Assembly: GCA_023426245.1 (NCBI GenBank)
Contig: JAFABB010000044.1
Span: 1 to 64,000, forward strand
DNA: 64,000 nucleotides
From: Bacillota bacterium
GTDB taxonomy: Bacteria > Bacillota > UBA4882 > UBA8346
Direction: 5' to 3'
The translations under genes and the position numbers were made by a program. The notes under the pieces are model-generated. The model was not told the DNA's origin and did no database searches. It was given only the letters and a program-made list of their open reading frames with translations. Positions 45,116 to 54,057 of the stretch are shown here, one piece after another (the stretch's first letter is position 1; every line of letters begins with the position of its first letter).

Positions 45116-45400
45116 AGTATGTAAACTCCAAAACAAGTATAATAGAATCACTGGAAAAGGAAAACACATACGCATGGCCAAGCCACATGAGAAATATTAT
45201 AAACATCGGGACTTAATTCAGAGAACTATTAAGCGATTATGAGATCAAAAATGTCGAAGATTTAAGCAACGCCTTGAAAGATGGGGACGATTCACGATAT
45301 GTTGGAAGCCGAATGGGACGAGCACCTGGTTAAGATAAAAGTGGACGGAAAATCTCAAAAAAGCAGTTTATGCTATCATCGATACAAGACACGTGAGACA
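45116..45400 (+). mobile_element. Remnant of an IS256-like element
   Basis: Begins AGTATGTAAACTCC, then AGTATAATA, and an ATG at 45174 giving MAKPHEKYYKHRDLIQRTIK before a stop. After a frame change, DYEIKNVEDLSNALKD appears, and another shift gives LEAEWDEHLG-like sequence near 45302. This matches the first ~80 residues of IS256 transposases, broken by at least two frameshifts; the rest is absent. It matches the element end at 1-112. Confidence 0.6.
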
Positions 45401-45477
45401 GTTATTGAATGATAAGAGTGGATTAAAAATCATAACGATATTGGAAGGAAAAATAAAAATGGGTAAGGAGAATTCCT

Positions 45478-45957
45478 ATGACTGCTAAAGACGAAAATTA
45501 CCAAACCTTATATCAGGCCTTACAGGGTTTAATCCAAGACGAAACTGACGCTTTAGCCAATTTAGCCAATAGTGCGGCACTTTTGTTCAATATTATGGAA
45601 GAGATTAATTGGGCAGGTTTTTATCTTTTTAAAGAAAATCAATTGATTCTCGGACCGTTTCAGGGGAAACCAGCCTGTATCAGAATTGCCGTAGGGAAAG
45701 GAGTTTGCGGCACGGCCGCCCAAAATAAAGAATCCATCGTGGTACAGGATGTACATCAGTTTCCTGGACACATCGCTTGTGATAAGGCTTCCGCATCAGA
45801 AATTGTCATACCGATAATCAAGGATGATCAATTGATTGGCGTCTTGGATGTCGACAGCCCCGTTAAAGCCAGATTCGGCGAAAGGGAGCGACAAGGCCTG
45901 CAAGGCTATATAGATATTTTATCTGCTAATATCCATTGGGAAGACTTGCTTTGTTGA
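45478..45957 (+). CDS. msrC: Free methionine-(R)-sulfoxide reductase (GAF domain)
   Basis: 159 residues, one GAF domain of the fRMsr type: ANSAALLFNIMEEINWAGFYL near 28, LGPFQGKPACIRIAVGKGVCG near 59, FPGHIACDKASASEIVIPI near 95 and GVLDVDSP near 121. The three Cys (in KPACIR, GVCG and HIACD) correspond to the catalytic and resolving Cys of the family. Reduces free Met-R-sulfoxide with thioredoxin. Ribosome site GGAG. It is intact although it lies inside the decayed island. Confidence 0.9.
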   Translation: MTAKDENYQTLYQALQGLIQDETDALANLANSAALLFNIMEEINWAGFYLFKENQLILGPFQGKPACIRIAVGKGVCGTAAQNKESIVVQDVHQFPGHIACDKASASEIVIPIIKDDQLIGVLDVDSPVKARFGERERQGLQGYIDILSANIHWEDLLC

Positions 45958-46474
45958 TCGGTTAAGAAAAGTTTGATTTTTTTGGACAGCTATCTGACAC
46001 CAGGGGGATACTAGATCCATATTGTATCTTTATTGAATAAAATTCAATAAATTAGACTAGAGAACATTGAAAATATTGTACGGGGCCAGGTTCAATCCTG
46101 TCGCCCCGACCATTAAAACATTGAACTGACGACGGACCATTTGGCCGTCAATTTTTTTGGCGTCCCATATTATTAAGATGTCAGTATTGATCCTGTGGCC
46201 TTGATCAGTAGAAAATGTTGATTTCACGGTACTTTGGGTCACTAAAATTTTGTTTCCGGCGGAGTTGTAATCAACTTATGCAATAAGAACTGGTTGAGGT
46301 TTTGAATAAAGCGCTAACGATGGCTTGCGCTTACTTTAGGGAGTATCGATACTGTAATCTGGTAGATCGTGATTTGATTGAAATAGGCAATCTTAAGCGC
46401 TCATGCACACTAAGGCCGGGAATACCTCAAGCAGAATCCTCCATAATGTTAAAAAAGCAACCTCCAACTTACAT
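45958..46474. other. Island right border region, no clear gene
   Basis: Holds a palindrome TTTATTGAAT-AAA-ATTCAATAAA near 46028-46050, a tRNA-Pro 3' end copy with terminator (46088-46157), and about 300 bp of unassigned sequence. A 72-codon plus-strand frame ending at 46520 overlaps the mogA gene and has no recognisable features; it is not called. Confidence 0.45.
46088..46117. repeat. Right att-like repeat (tRNA-Pro 3' end copy)
   Basis: AGGTTCAATCC through GACCATTAAAA matches 41076-41107 but for one missing A. It lacks the rest of the tRNA, and its terminator-like follow-up (GACGGACCATTTGGCCGTC plus T run, to about 46157) is a diverged copy of that behind the real tRNA. Confidence 0.55.
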
Positions 46475-46984
46475 TCATGAATTACTTATTCCATCTTTGC
46501 GGGCGCATTCACCGGTTTGACCTTTTAAAATCTGGATGGCATGAGGAAGAACAGGCAGGATTACCTCTAGGTTCTCCCTTACCCCTTTGGGACTACCGGG
46601 GAGATTGATGATCAGCGTTTGTTTGCGGATACCAGCGATGCTTCTAGAAAGCATGGCCTGGGGGGTTATTTGCAAACTTTTGGCGCGCATGGCCTCAGGA
46701 ATCCCCGGTACCTGGCGATCAATGATATCCAATGTCGCCTCGGGGGTAATGTCCCGGGGAGAAAATCCGGTCCCGCCAGTGGTAAGGACTAAATCAAGCT
46801 CAAGTTCATCAGCCATTCGTTTTAAATTTGCTGCTATCAGATTGCGCTCGTCGGGAACAATGAGATAATCGACAATTTCGGCATCGATCTCACGGAGCAG
46901 TTCCCCGATGACTTTTCCGCTTTCATCAACTCTTTCGCCGGCATGTCCTTTATCACTGGCTGTTAAAATCCCGGCTTTGATCAT
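46475..46984 (-). CDS. mog: Molybdopterin adenylyltransferase-type protein (MogA/MoaB family)
   Basis: 169 residues. AGILTASDKGHAGERVDES at the start, VLTTGGTGFSPRDITPEAT near 67 and LIINLPGSPKGVRENLEVI near 123 are the molybdopterin-binding motifs of MogA/MoaB. It adenylylates molybdopterin before metal insertion. TAGGAGGCC precedes the ATG. It lies on the minus strand 57 nt after the AraC regulator, and is divergent from the moaA-moaC-MOSC genes. Confidence 0.92.
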   Translation of the reverse strand: MIKAGILTASDKGHAGERVDESGKVIGELLREIDAEIVDYLIVPDERNLIAANLKRMADELELDLVLTTGGTGFSPRDITPEATLDIIDRQVPGIPEAMRAKSLQITPQAMLSRSIAGIRKQTLIINLPGSPKGVRENLEVILPVLPHAIQILKGQTGECARKDGISNS

Positions 46985-47041
46985 TCAGTGGCCTCCTAAT
47001 TAAGTTGTATTCTTTTAAAAATTGAAGCTCGCTTCAATACG

Positions 47042-47902
47042 TTAATGGTTTACATAGCGATTTAATTCATACTGGAGTTTATATTGTTTGGGAGTAATGC
47101 CATACTTATTTTTGAAAAGAGCAATAAAATGGGAGATATTCTCATAACCCAAGTCCAAAGCCACTTCGGTTACATTAGTGAACATTAACATATCTTTGGC
47201 CTTGGTTAATTTAAGATTTGTTAAATACTCCTTCGGAGCAATTCCGGTTATTTTTTTAAAAAATTGGCAAAAGTTGGCCTCGGACATTTTAAACTCCGAA
47301 GCGATTTGTTTAATGCTGATCGGCAGCATATAGTGATCCTTCATATATTTTATCGCTTGATAAACGGGATGATCAAATTCCAGGTTAAGAACTTGGTAGG
47401 TGCCTTTAATTTGGATCAAATTATAAACTAATTCCTGGGCATACAAATCCAATAAAAAATCAATGTTTTTATCAGATTTTATGATGATGTTGGCAAATTT
47501 ATTTAAACTTTTCTTAATCTCCGAAGTGTCTTCCCCTACAAACAGGCTATCTTTGGCTAACAATTCACCATCAATCTCATATTGCATACTGATTCTTTTA
47601 CTAACATTTTTAATTAAATCGTTATTTAGTTCAAAAACCAGAGCCTTGGTTGGAACGTCAATGGTCATATGGACTTGAGAATCAGGAGGCAGTAATAAAA
47701 ATTGATTTTGATTATACGTAAATTGATCCGTTTTATTGACCGTAAGGTGTTTTTGGCCTTCAATAATTGTACAAAGTCTATTATATTCATAGGACTTATA
47801 AATGCCGCTGAATTTTAGAGAAAAATCATAGTAGAGTATTCTTAAATAATCGGTTTCTAAACGATCAACCTGCTCCAATTCCCTACTAAAATCAGTGAGC
47901 AT
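47042..47902 (-). CDS. AraC-family transcriptional regulator
   Basis: 286 residues. N-terminal cupin-like sensing part (about 20-150) and C-terminal double HTH at about 185-282: PISIKQIASEFKMSEANFCQFFKKITGIAPKEYL-type first motif and VALDLGYENISHFIALFKNKYGITPKQY second motif. Written next to mog and divergent from moaA, so control of cofactor synthesis genes is possible, but no operator was identified. GAGGTGG precedes the ATG. Confidence 0.92.
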   Translation of the reverse strand: MLTDFSRELEQVDRLETDYLRILYYDFSLKFSGIYKSYEYNRLCTIIEGQKHLTVNKTDQFTYNQNQFLLLPPDSQVHMTIDVPTKALVFELNNDLIKNVSKRISMQYEIDGELLAKDSLFVGEDTSEIKKSLNKFANIIIKSDKNIDFLLDLYAQELVYNLIQIKGTYQVLNLEFDHPVYQAIKYMKDHYMLPISIKQIASEFKMSEANFCQFFKKITGIAPKEYLTNLKLTKAKDMLMFTNVTEVALDLGYENISHFIALFKNKYGITPKQYKLQYELNRYVNH

Positions 47903-48144
47903 AGTCCACCTCTTTCGTATTTCATACGTTAATATTATATAACAAATTTATTAAAATTCAAATGGACATAGAATGATAACTTTAGAGAAACTGTTGGACT
48001 GGGTAATGCCTCGGCAATAAAGTTAAATTGAATTCATCTCGGGGTATTTAAATCTTGACTATTTTTTAAAAGAAAGGGTTAGAAGTGATACTTGATTTCA
48101 TCATATACTTAAAAAACAAGATGGGACGTGCGGAGGTTTCTTCT

Positions 48145-49101
48145 ATGAAGGATCAGTATGGAAGAGAAATTGAGTATCTGCGGATCTCCATTACTCAGAA
48201 ATGTAATTTGAAATGTATCTACTGTTCCCCTGGTGGGATTAAAAGCCGGACCCAATGCTCAGCATTGACTGCGGAAGAATTTGAAAAGGTAGTCCGCTCC
48301 ATGGCCATGGTGGGAATTCATAAGGTGAGGCTCACGGGCGGCGAACCTTTGACCCGCGCCGACGTATGTCAAATTATTGAACGGATTGCAATCGTACCCG
48401 GCATACAGGATATTTCCATGACGACCAACGGGATCAATCTGGGTAAAATAGCCGGGAAACTCAAAGCCGCGGGACTCTTGCGGCTGAATATCAGCCTGGA
48501 TTCTCTGAAAGCAGATAGGTTCAATTATCTAACGGGCGGAGGAAAGCTTGCCGATACGTTGCAGGGTATTGAAAAGGCATTGGAAGTTGGTTTAACACCG
48601 ATAAGGATCAATACCGTGTTGATTAAAGGCGTCAATGAAGATGAAATCGACGATTTCATCCATTTGGCGAAGGATAAGCCATTGGAAGTGCGGTTTATCG
48701 AACTGATGCCTATCGGACGGTTCGGCGAGGAGAATCCGGATAAAATCGTTTACAATTCGGAGATCGTTCAGGCCCGGCCGGAGCTGATTTTCTGTGAAGA
48801 CAGCTTGAAAGGCCATCCGGCAACTTATTATAAAATTGAAGGATATCGGGGAAAAATCGGATTTATCAGTCCGATGAGCCATAAATTTTGCGCTAGTTGC
48901 AACCGGATCCGGCTGACATGTGACGGTAAAATTAAACCCTGTCTTGGTAACAACGGAGAGGTGAATATTATCAACATATTGCGGCAAAACCCTGACCGGT
49001 TGGATACCGCGGTCCGCAAGGCGATTTTTGAGAAACCCCGCTGTCATCATTTTGAAAGCGGATATTCTTCAACGCGGAATATGAATATGATAGGAGGCTA
49101 A
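48145..49101 (+). CDS. moaA: GTP 3',8-cyclase MoaA
   Basis: 318 residues from the ATG at 48145, eight nt after GGAGG; the frame is open from a GTG at 48085. Radical SAM cluster motif CNLKCIYC near 20, then KVRLTGGEPLTRAD near 65 (GGEP), and the C-terminal second 4Fe-4S site FCASCNRIRLTCDGKIKPCL near 249. It ends in Gly-Gly, the tail required for catalysis in MoaA. Converts GTP to cyclic dehydro-GTP, the first step of molybdopterin synthesis. Heads a moaA-moaC-MOSC run. Confidence 0.97.
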   Translation: MKDQYGREIEYLRISITQKCNLKCIYCSPGGIKSRTQCSALTAEEFEKVVRSMAMVGIHKVRLTGGEPLTRADVCQIIERIAIVPGIQDISMTTNGINLGKIAGKLKAAGLLRLNISLDSLKADRFNYLTGGGKLADTLQGIEKALEVGLTPIRINTVLIKGVNEDEIDDFIHLAKDKPLEVRFIELMPIGRFGEENPDKIVYNSEIVQARPELIFCEDSLKGHPATYYKIEGYRGKIGFISPMSHKFCASCNRIRLTCDGKIKPCLGNNGEVNIINILRQNPDRLDTAVRKAIFEKPRCHHFESGYSSTRNMNMIGG

Positions 49102-49102
49102 A

Positions 49103-49588
49103 ATGGGACTCACACATCTTGATGAGCAAGGTAATGCCCGTATGGTGGATGTTTCACCGAAAACTGTCACCTTGAGAGAGGCTGTGGCAACCGGAAGAGT
49201 ATTGATGAAACCAGAGACCCTCAAGATGGTTTTAGAAGGGAACATACCTAAAGGAGACGTCTTTTCCACGGCGCGAATCGCCGGTATCATGGCGGCTAAA
49301 CGGACCCAAGAATTGATACCCATGTGTCATAATGTGCCATTGGATGCTGTAACGGTTGAATTAAAGGCCGACGAGACACGGCATTGCGTTGATATCAAGG
49401 CCGTGGCACATTGTACTTGGAAAACGGGTGTAGAGATGGAGGCGTTAACGGCGGTATCTGTCGCCGGACTGGCAGTTTACGATATGTGCAAGGCGGTCGA
49501 CAAGGAGATGGTTATCGGGGATATTATGGTAATCAAAAAAAGCGGTGGAAAATCCGGGGATTATACTCGAAAAACCGGTAATATTTGA
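49103..49588 (+). CDS. moaC: Cyclic pyranopterin monophosphate synthase MoaC
   Basis: 161 residues. ARMVDVSPKTVTLREA near 11, KRTQELIPMCHNVPLDAVTV near 67 with the conserved Cys-His, and TGVEMEALTAVSVAGLAVYDMCKAVDK-type core near 112, plus a Lys-rich end with SGGKSG. Partner of MoaA in making cPMP. It starts one nt after moaA stops, so translation is probably coupled. Confidence 0.97.
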   Translation: MGLTHLDEQGNARMVDVSPKTVTLREAVATGRVLMKPETLKMVLEGNIPKGDVFSTARIAGIMAAKRTQELIPMCHNVPLDAVTVELKADETRHCVDIKAVAHCTWKTGVEMEALTAVSVAGLAVYDMCKAVDKEMVIGDIMVIKKSGGKSGDYTRKTGNI

Positions 49589-49607
49589 GATTAAGGCGGG
49601 CATCGAC

Positions 49608-50042
49608 ATGGCTAAAGTTGTGGCAATCAATATCAGTGAAAAGAAAGGTGTTCCCAAAACAACCGTTCCCGAGGGTGAGGTTATCGCCGATTTTGGGCTT
49701 AAAGGCGATGCTCATGCCGGGAATTGGCATCGTCAGGTGAGTTTCTTGGGACAGGAAAGCATCGAAAAGGCGAAAACCCTGGGCATCAAAGATTTGTACG
49801 CCGGAATATTTGCCGAAAATATTACCACCGAGGGGATCGTATTGTATTCTCTCCCAATCGGTACACGGTTTGATATCAACGGGGTCATTTTTGAAGTTAC
49901 CCAGATCGGCAAGGAATGCCATCAAAAATGTGCTATTTTTCATCAGATTGGCAATTGCGTCATGCCCAAGGAAGGCATTTTTGCGCGGGTGATCCAAGGT
50001 GGGATTGTTCGTTCGGGGGATCAGATAACGATTGAAAAATGA
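49608..50042 (+). CDS. MOSC-domain protein
   Basis: 144 residues from the ATG at 49608. A stand-alone MOSC domain: FGLKGDAHAGNWHRQVSFLG near 28, GIFAENITTEGIVL near 66, FEVTQIGKECHQKC near 98 with the conserved Cys (KEC) used for sulfur handling, and VIQGGIVRSGD at the end. MOSC proteins act in sulfur delivery to, or recognition of, molybdenum cofactor. Twenty nt after moaC. Typical companion of moaC and moaB in Clostridia. Confidence 0.9.
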   Translation: MAKVVAINISEKKGVPKTTVPEGEVIADFGLKGDAHAGNWHRQVSFLGQESIEKAKTLGIKDLYAGIFAENITTEGIVLYSLPIGTRFDINGVIFEVTQIGKECHQKCAIFHQIGNCVMPKEGIFARVIQGGIVRSGDQITIEK

Positions 50043-50239
50043 GGCAAATGCTATCCCGGTGCTGCAGATTCATACAGGAGGCGGCTGTCGCCTGGATGTC
50101 AATATGATCAGGGGGAAGAAGAGTAAATAAAATAACTGCCCGGCGCTGATGAAGTGAAAGTACATTAAGATCTCCTCAAGAAGTACAGATTGCTTTAATA
50201 GGCAAGTTCGACACTATTTTAAAGCATAAGGAGAAGTAA

Positions 50240-51865
50240 ATGGACGCCTTGTATATCGCTGGACACAAAAATCCGGATACGGATTCAATTTGCTCCGCCA
50301 TTGCTTATGCTGATTATAAAAAAGCTTTTGGTATCAGTGCAATACCCGTCAGGCTCGGAGAAATCAACAAAGAAACCAAATTTGTGCTGAGTTATTTTGG
50401 GTTTGAAGCCCCACAGCTTTTGACAACGGTTAAAACCAAAGTCAGGGATCTGAATATCGATATCATCGAGCCGGTTTGTTCCCGTATTTCAATAAAAACC
50501 GCCTGGACCTTGATGCAAAAAAATAATGTAAAAGTCTTACCAGTTGTCGATGAAGCGGAGAGATTTCAGGGAATTGTTTCATTGTCGGATATTACCAAAA
50601 TATATATGGACCTCCCAGCTGTTGATAATACGGCCATGAAAAAAACTCCATTGAATAATATTATAGAGACTCTGAATGCTACCTTAATCTATGGCGGCCA
50701 AGTAAATTTCAAAAAAACAGGGAGAGTCCTGATCGCCGCAATGACGCCGGATGAAATGACGCCATTTAGTAACAAGGGAGATATGGTCATTGTCGGTAAC
50801 CGGCGTGACAGTCAATTGAAAGCGATTGAGCTTGGCGCCAGTTGTTTGATTATTACTTGCAACGGTAAAGTTGATCCGGAAGTTCTGAAATCGGCTCAGG
50901 AAAAAGAATGTGCTATCATGACCACTGCCGAAGACACTTTTTCAACAGCGCGATTGATTAATCAAAGTGTTCCGATAGGCTTTTCAATGACCAGAGACAA
51001 TATAATCAGCTTCAATATTGACGATTTCATTGAAGATATTAAAGATCAGATGTTACAGACAAGATTCCGCAGCTATCCCGTTCTGGATGACAGCAAAAAA
51101 ATAAAAGGGTTTATCTCCCGTTATCACTTGATTTCACAACGAAAGAAAAGGCTGATTTTACTCGATCACAATGAACGCTCGCAAACAGTCGAAGGCATTG
51201 AGCAGGCAGAGATTGTTGAAATTATCGATCACCACCGCTTGGGCGATATCCAGACCGGGATGCCGATTTATTTTAAAAATGAACCCCTGGGCAGTACTGC
51301 AACGGTTATTGCCAATTTATTTTCGCAAAGTCAAATTCCAATTCAAAAGCCCATTGCCGGACTTCTCTGTGCTGCCATTATCTCTGATACCGTTGGATTT
51401 AAATCACCGACTTGTACGGAGATTGATAAACAAACTGCTTATGCAATGGCGGCAATTGCTGATATCGATATGAACTCATTTACTTTGGCAATGTTCAGGG
51501 AAGGAACATCACTTTCGGGAAAAAAGCCTGAGGATATTTTATTTCAGGATTTTAAGGAATTTCAATTGGGGAATTACCGGATTGGCATCGGCCAGGTTAA
51601 CACGATGGATCGAAATTGCATCAATGATTTAAAGACCCCTTTGATTGATTTGATGGCAAAGGTGGGTAAGGAGCGGCATTTTCAAATAATAATCCTACTA
51701 ATAACCGACATTATCAATGAGGGTTCGGAAATGTTATATACGGGCAAGGGAAAGTCTTTGGTCAATAAAGCCTTTAATATTTCCTATAACGATTGTTGCG
51801 CTTATCTTCCGGGTGTCATCTCCAGAAAAAAGCAAGTAGTACCTGCACTCTCGTCAGTACTTTGA
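50240..51865 (+). CDS. Family II (Mn-dependent) inorganic pyrophosphatase with CBS-DRTGG insert
   Basis: 541 residues. DHH-type catalytic motifs: GHKNPDTDSICSAIAYA near 8, LLDHNE near 308, IIDHHRLGDI near 329, and the DHHA2 domain with SGKKPED near 420. Inserted between are two CBS motifs (about 70-125 and 245-300) around a DRTGG domain (about 130-235). Such enzymes are controlled by adenine nucleotides and Ap4A. Pulls forward biosynthetic reactions that release PPi, which molybdopterin nucleotide transfer does, though the location may be coincidental. Confidence 0.92.
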   Translation: MDALYIAGHKNPDTDSICSAIAYADYKKAFGISAIPVRLGEINKETKFVLSYFGFEAPQLLTTVKTKVRDLNIDIIEPVCSRISIKTAWTLMQKNNVKVLPVVDEAERFQGIVSLSDITKIYMDLPAVDNTAMKKTPLNNIIETLNATLIYGGQVNFKKTGRVLIAAMTPDEMTPFSNKGDMVIVGNRRDSQLKAIELGASCLIITCNGKVDPEVLKSAQEKECAIMTTAEDTFSTARLINQSVPIGFSMTRDNIISFNIDDFIEDIKDQMLQTRFRSYPVLDDSKKIKGFISRYHLISQRKKRLILLDHNERSQTVEGIEQAEIVEIIDHHRLGDIQTGMPIYFKNEPLGSTATVIANLFSQSQIPIQKPIAGLLCAAIISDTVGFKSPTCTEIDKQTAYAMAAIADIDMNSFTLAMFREGTSLSGKKPEDILFQDFKEFQLGNYRIGIGQVNTMDRNCINDLKTPLIDLMAKVGKERHFQIIILLITDIINEGSEMLYTGKGKSLVNKAFNISYNDCCAYLPGVISRKKQVVPALSSVL

Positions 51866-51960
51866 ATCATTAATCGGAACATTCAGTCGACGGGATGGAG
51901 AATTTTACATAATTATCTATCCGGAATTTTTATCCGTATTCGAAGAATGGAGGGAATTTG

Positions 51961-53919
51961 ATGGGTAGTAGAGAAATGGCCGCCAAAAGTGACTGTATTG
52001 CAAATTCCCATGAAAGATGCAAGAGATATCAAGTTGAACCGGACAGGATATATAGCAGTAAGATTATTTGTGGACATGAACTCTTGAAGAAGCTTGATGA
52101 AAAGAAGGAACTTTTGGTAACGGCTGAGCTCTATATGAACCAGTTATATAATTTTGTGAAAGGATCGAATTTTTTCTCCATACTGACCGATGAGGAAGGC
52201 TGTATTTTAAGTGTAATAGGAGACGAGGGAATTTTATCTGAGGCCTCTTCACTTAAAATGGTACCGGGAGCTTATATGGATGAATGCAGCATCGGGACAA
52301 ATGCCATGGGTACGGCGCTTGCCGAGGGCAAGCCAGTACAGGTATCAGGTGCAGAACATTATATCAGGAATTATCAACGTTGGACCTGCTCAGCTTCACC
52401 GATACGAAATACCGAGGGTGAAATCATCGGGAGCATTGATTTGACAGGTTACAGTGAATATGTCAACTCGCATACGCTGGGTATGGTCGTAGCAGCTGCG
52501 AATGCAATCGAAGAAATGCTGGATATAAAGAGATACACTGAAGAATTATCCATGGCTAAGAAGTTTACCGAGACTATCATTGATTCTATTGAAACAGGTA
52601 TATTAACCTCTGATTTAGAGGGTAATATTAAAACAGTCAATCGTCATGTTGCGGATATGTTTGGCTATCCCCCGGATGAAATGAAGTTGATGAAAACCTG
52701 GGATTTACTGGAGAATTGGGAGAATGTGAAAACTTCAATCATTCACAAACAAAGTTTTACAGATGAGGACGTATTCGTGAATTCCAGGAGAAACAAGCTT
52801 CAATTTAACTTAAGTGCTTATCCGCATCTTGACAGCGAACAAAATTTAGTGAATATCGTCTTTGTTTTCAAGGAAATCAAAAAAGTTCGTAAGTTGGTTA
52901 ATAAAATCATGGGGCACCAGGCTGTTTACACTTTCGACAACATCCTTGGAAAGGATGAGAAATTTGTTCGGATCATTGATTATGCAAAAAAGATTGCCGA
53001 TAGCCGATCCAATGTGTTGATTATGGGTGAAAGCGGTACGGGGAAAGAACTCTTTTCACAGGCAATACACAATTACAGCAGCAGAAAGGATGAACCTTTT
53101 ATCGCATTAAATTGTGGAGCAATCCCAAGGGACTTGATAGAATCGGAACTGTTCGGGTATGAGGGAGGAGCTTTTACAGGTGCCAAAAGCACTGGTCAGC
53201 CTGGAAAATTTGAAATTGCAGATGGCGGTACGATTTTTTTGGATGAAATCGGTGAAATGCCTTTGGATATGCAGATTAGGCTGCTGAGAGTCCTTGAGGA
53301 AGGCACTGTGAACAGGCTTGGAAGTGTCAAGGAGATTGTGGTGGATGTAAGAGTGATTGCAGCTACCAACAAAGATCTGAATGAAGAGGTCAGAAAAGGT
53401 AATTTCCGTAAGGATTTATACTACAGGCTGAATGTCCTTCCCATAAGGCTGCTGCCATTAAGGGAAAGAAAAGCTGACATACTCCTATTGAGCCGGTTTT
53501 TTATGGACAGAATATCGATGAAACTTAACAAAAAAAGGGTCAATATCGATGAGGAGACTATGAAATGTCTTTTGGAATATGAATGGCCAGGAAATGTAAG
53601 GGAACTGGAAAACATCATCGAGCTGATGGTCAATACGGAGTCGATTCCTGACAGCTTTGTGAAGGCAGAATGCAATATTGTCGGAAAAGTTAAGACAAAC
53701 CTGAATCAGTTGGAACAAGTAACAACCAGCGAAGTGATTGAGGAAAGCCTGAATCTAGAGTTCATGGAAAAAAAACATATACTCAGGGTATTGAATTTGT
53801 ATAGCGGGAATATCACTTTATGCGCAAAGACACTTGGAATCGGAAGAAACACCCTTTATCGAAAAATGGAAAAATATTGTATCAAGTGTTCTGAAATGGA
53901 GCGGTGTTCCAATTTGTAA
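51961..53919 (+). CDS. Sigma-54-dependent activator (GAF-PAS-AAA+-Fis), AcoR-like
   Basis: 652 residues from the ATG at 51961, six nt after GGAGGG. GAF about 60-190 (DECSIGTNAMGTALAEGKPV is the AcoR/DhaR pattern), PAS about 205-310, AAA+ about 325-560 with GESGTGKELFSQAIH, GAFTGA sigma-54 contact loop, GGTIFLDEIGEMPLD and NVRELENIIE, then a Fis HTH. The end has three Cys (KYCIKCSEMERCSNL) and the N-terminus two more, suggesting metal or redox sensing. The gene's own last codons contain two of the enhancer dyads. It very likely drives both sigma-54 promoters at 54014 and 62398. Confidence 0.93.
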   Translation: MGSREMAAKSDCIANSHERCKRYQVEPDRIYSSKIICGHELLKKLDEKKELLVTAELYMNQLYNFVKGSNFFSILTDEEGCILSVIGDEGILSEASSLKMVPGAYMDECSIGTNAMGTALAEGKPVQVSGAEHYIRNYQRWTCSASPIRNTEGEIIGSIDLTGYSEYVNSHTLGMVVAAANAIEEMLDIKRYTEELSMAKKFTETIIDSIETGILTSDLEGNIKTVNRHVADMFGYPPDEMKLMKTWDLLENWENVKTSIIHKQSFTDEDVFVNSRRNKLQFNLSAYPHLDSEQNLVNIVFVFKEIKKVRKLVNKIMGHQAVYTFDNILGKDEKFVRIIDYAKKIADSRSNVLIMGESGTGKELFSQAIHNYSSRKDEPFIALNCGAIPRDLIESELFGYEGGAFTGAKSTGQPGKFEIADGGTIFLDEIGEMPLDMQIRLLRVLEEGTVNRLGSVKEIVVDVRVIAATNKDLNEEVRKGNFRKDLYYRLNVLPIRLLPLRERKADILLLSRFFMDRISMKLNKKRVNIDEETMKCLLEYEWPGNVRELENIIELMVNTESIPDSFVKAECNIVGKVKTNLNQLEQVTTSEVIEESLNLEFMEKKHILRVLNLYSGNITLCAKTLGIGRNTLYRKMEKYCIKCSEMERCSNL

Positions 53920-53956
53920 CAGATAATTCCGATGATAAATGCTCCATAACGGTGCA
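53887..53956 (+). promoter_or_regulatory. Enhancer (UAS) with three 17-bp dyads, copy A
   Basis: Sites at 53887-53903 (TGTTCTGAAATGGAGCG), 53905-53921 (TGTTCCAATTTGTAACA) and 53940-53956 (TGCTCCATAACGGTGCA) fit TGTTCC-N5-GGAACA with mismatches. The first starts 33 bp before the activator stop, so the enhancer overlaps coding sequence. The same three sites with identical offsets (0, 18, 53) occur at 62270-62339. Confidence 0.75.
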
Positions 53957-54013
53957 TATCAAAAAAATATTTATTATATATACATTCCTTCATGCTTTGA
54001 AGAGGTTTTCTTG

Positions 54014-54030
54014 TTGGCACGAATTTTGCT
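54014..54030 (+). promoter_or_regulatory. Sigma-54 (-24/-12) promoter of the maturation operon
   Basis: TTGGCACGAATTTTGCT: GG at 54016-54017 and GC at 54028-54029 with exactly ten bases between, matching TGGCACG-N4-TTGCW. Sixty bp downstream of the third enhancer dyad and 28 bp upstream of the first gene. An identical 17-mer is at 62398. Confidence 0.9.
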
Positions 54031-54057
54031 TATCATTATTGTTTAGGAGGATAGAAC

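Noticed and set aside
46302..46520. 72-codon plus-strand frame near the island's right border
   Set aside because: It overlaps the end of the well-supported mog gene on the other strand and has no recognisable motif.
51961..53919. Activator of acetoin or glycerol catabolism, as the AcoR/DhaR likeness suggests
   Set aside because: No acetoin or dihydroxyacetone genes are nearby, while the matched enhancers sit in front of the molybdenum hydroxylase units.
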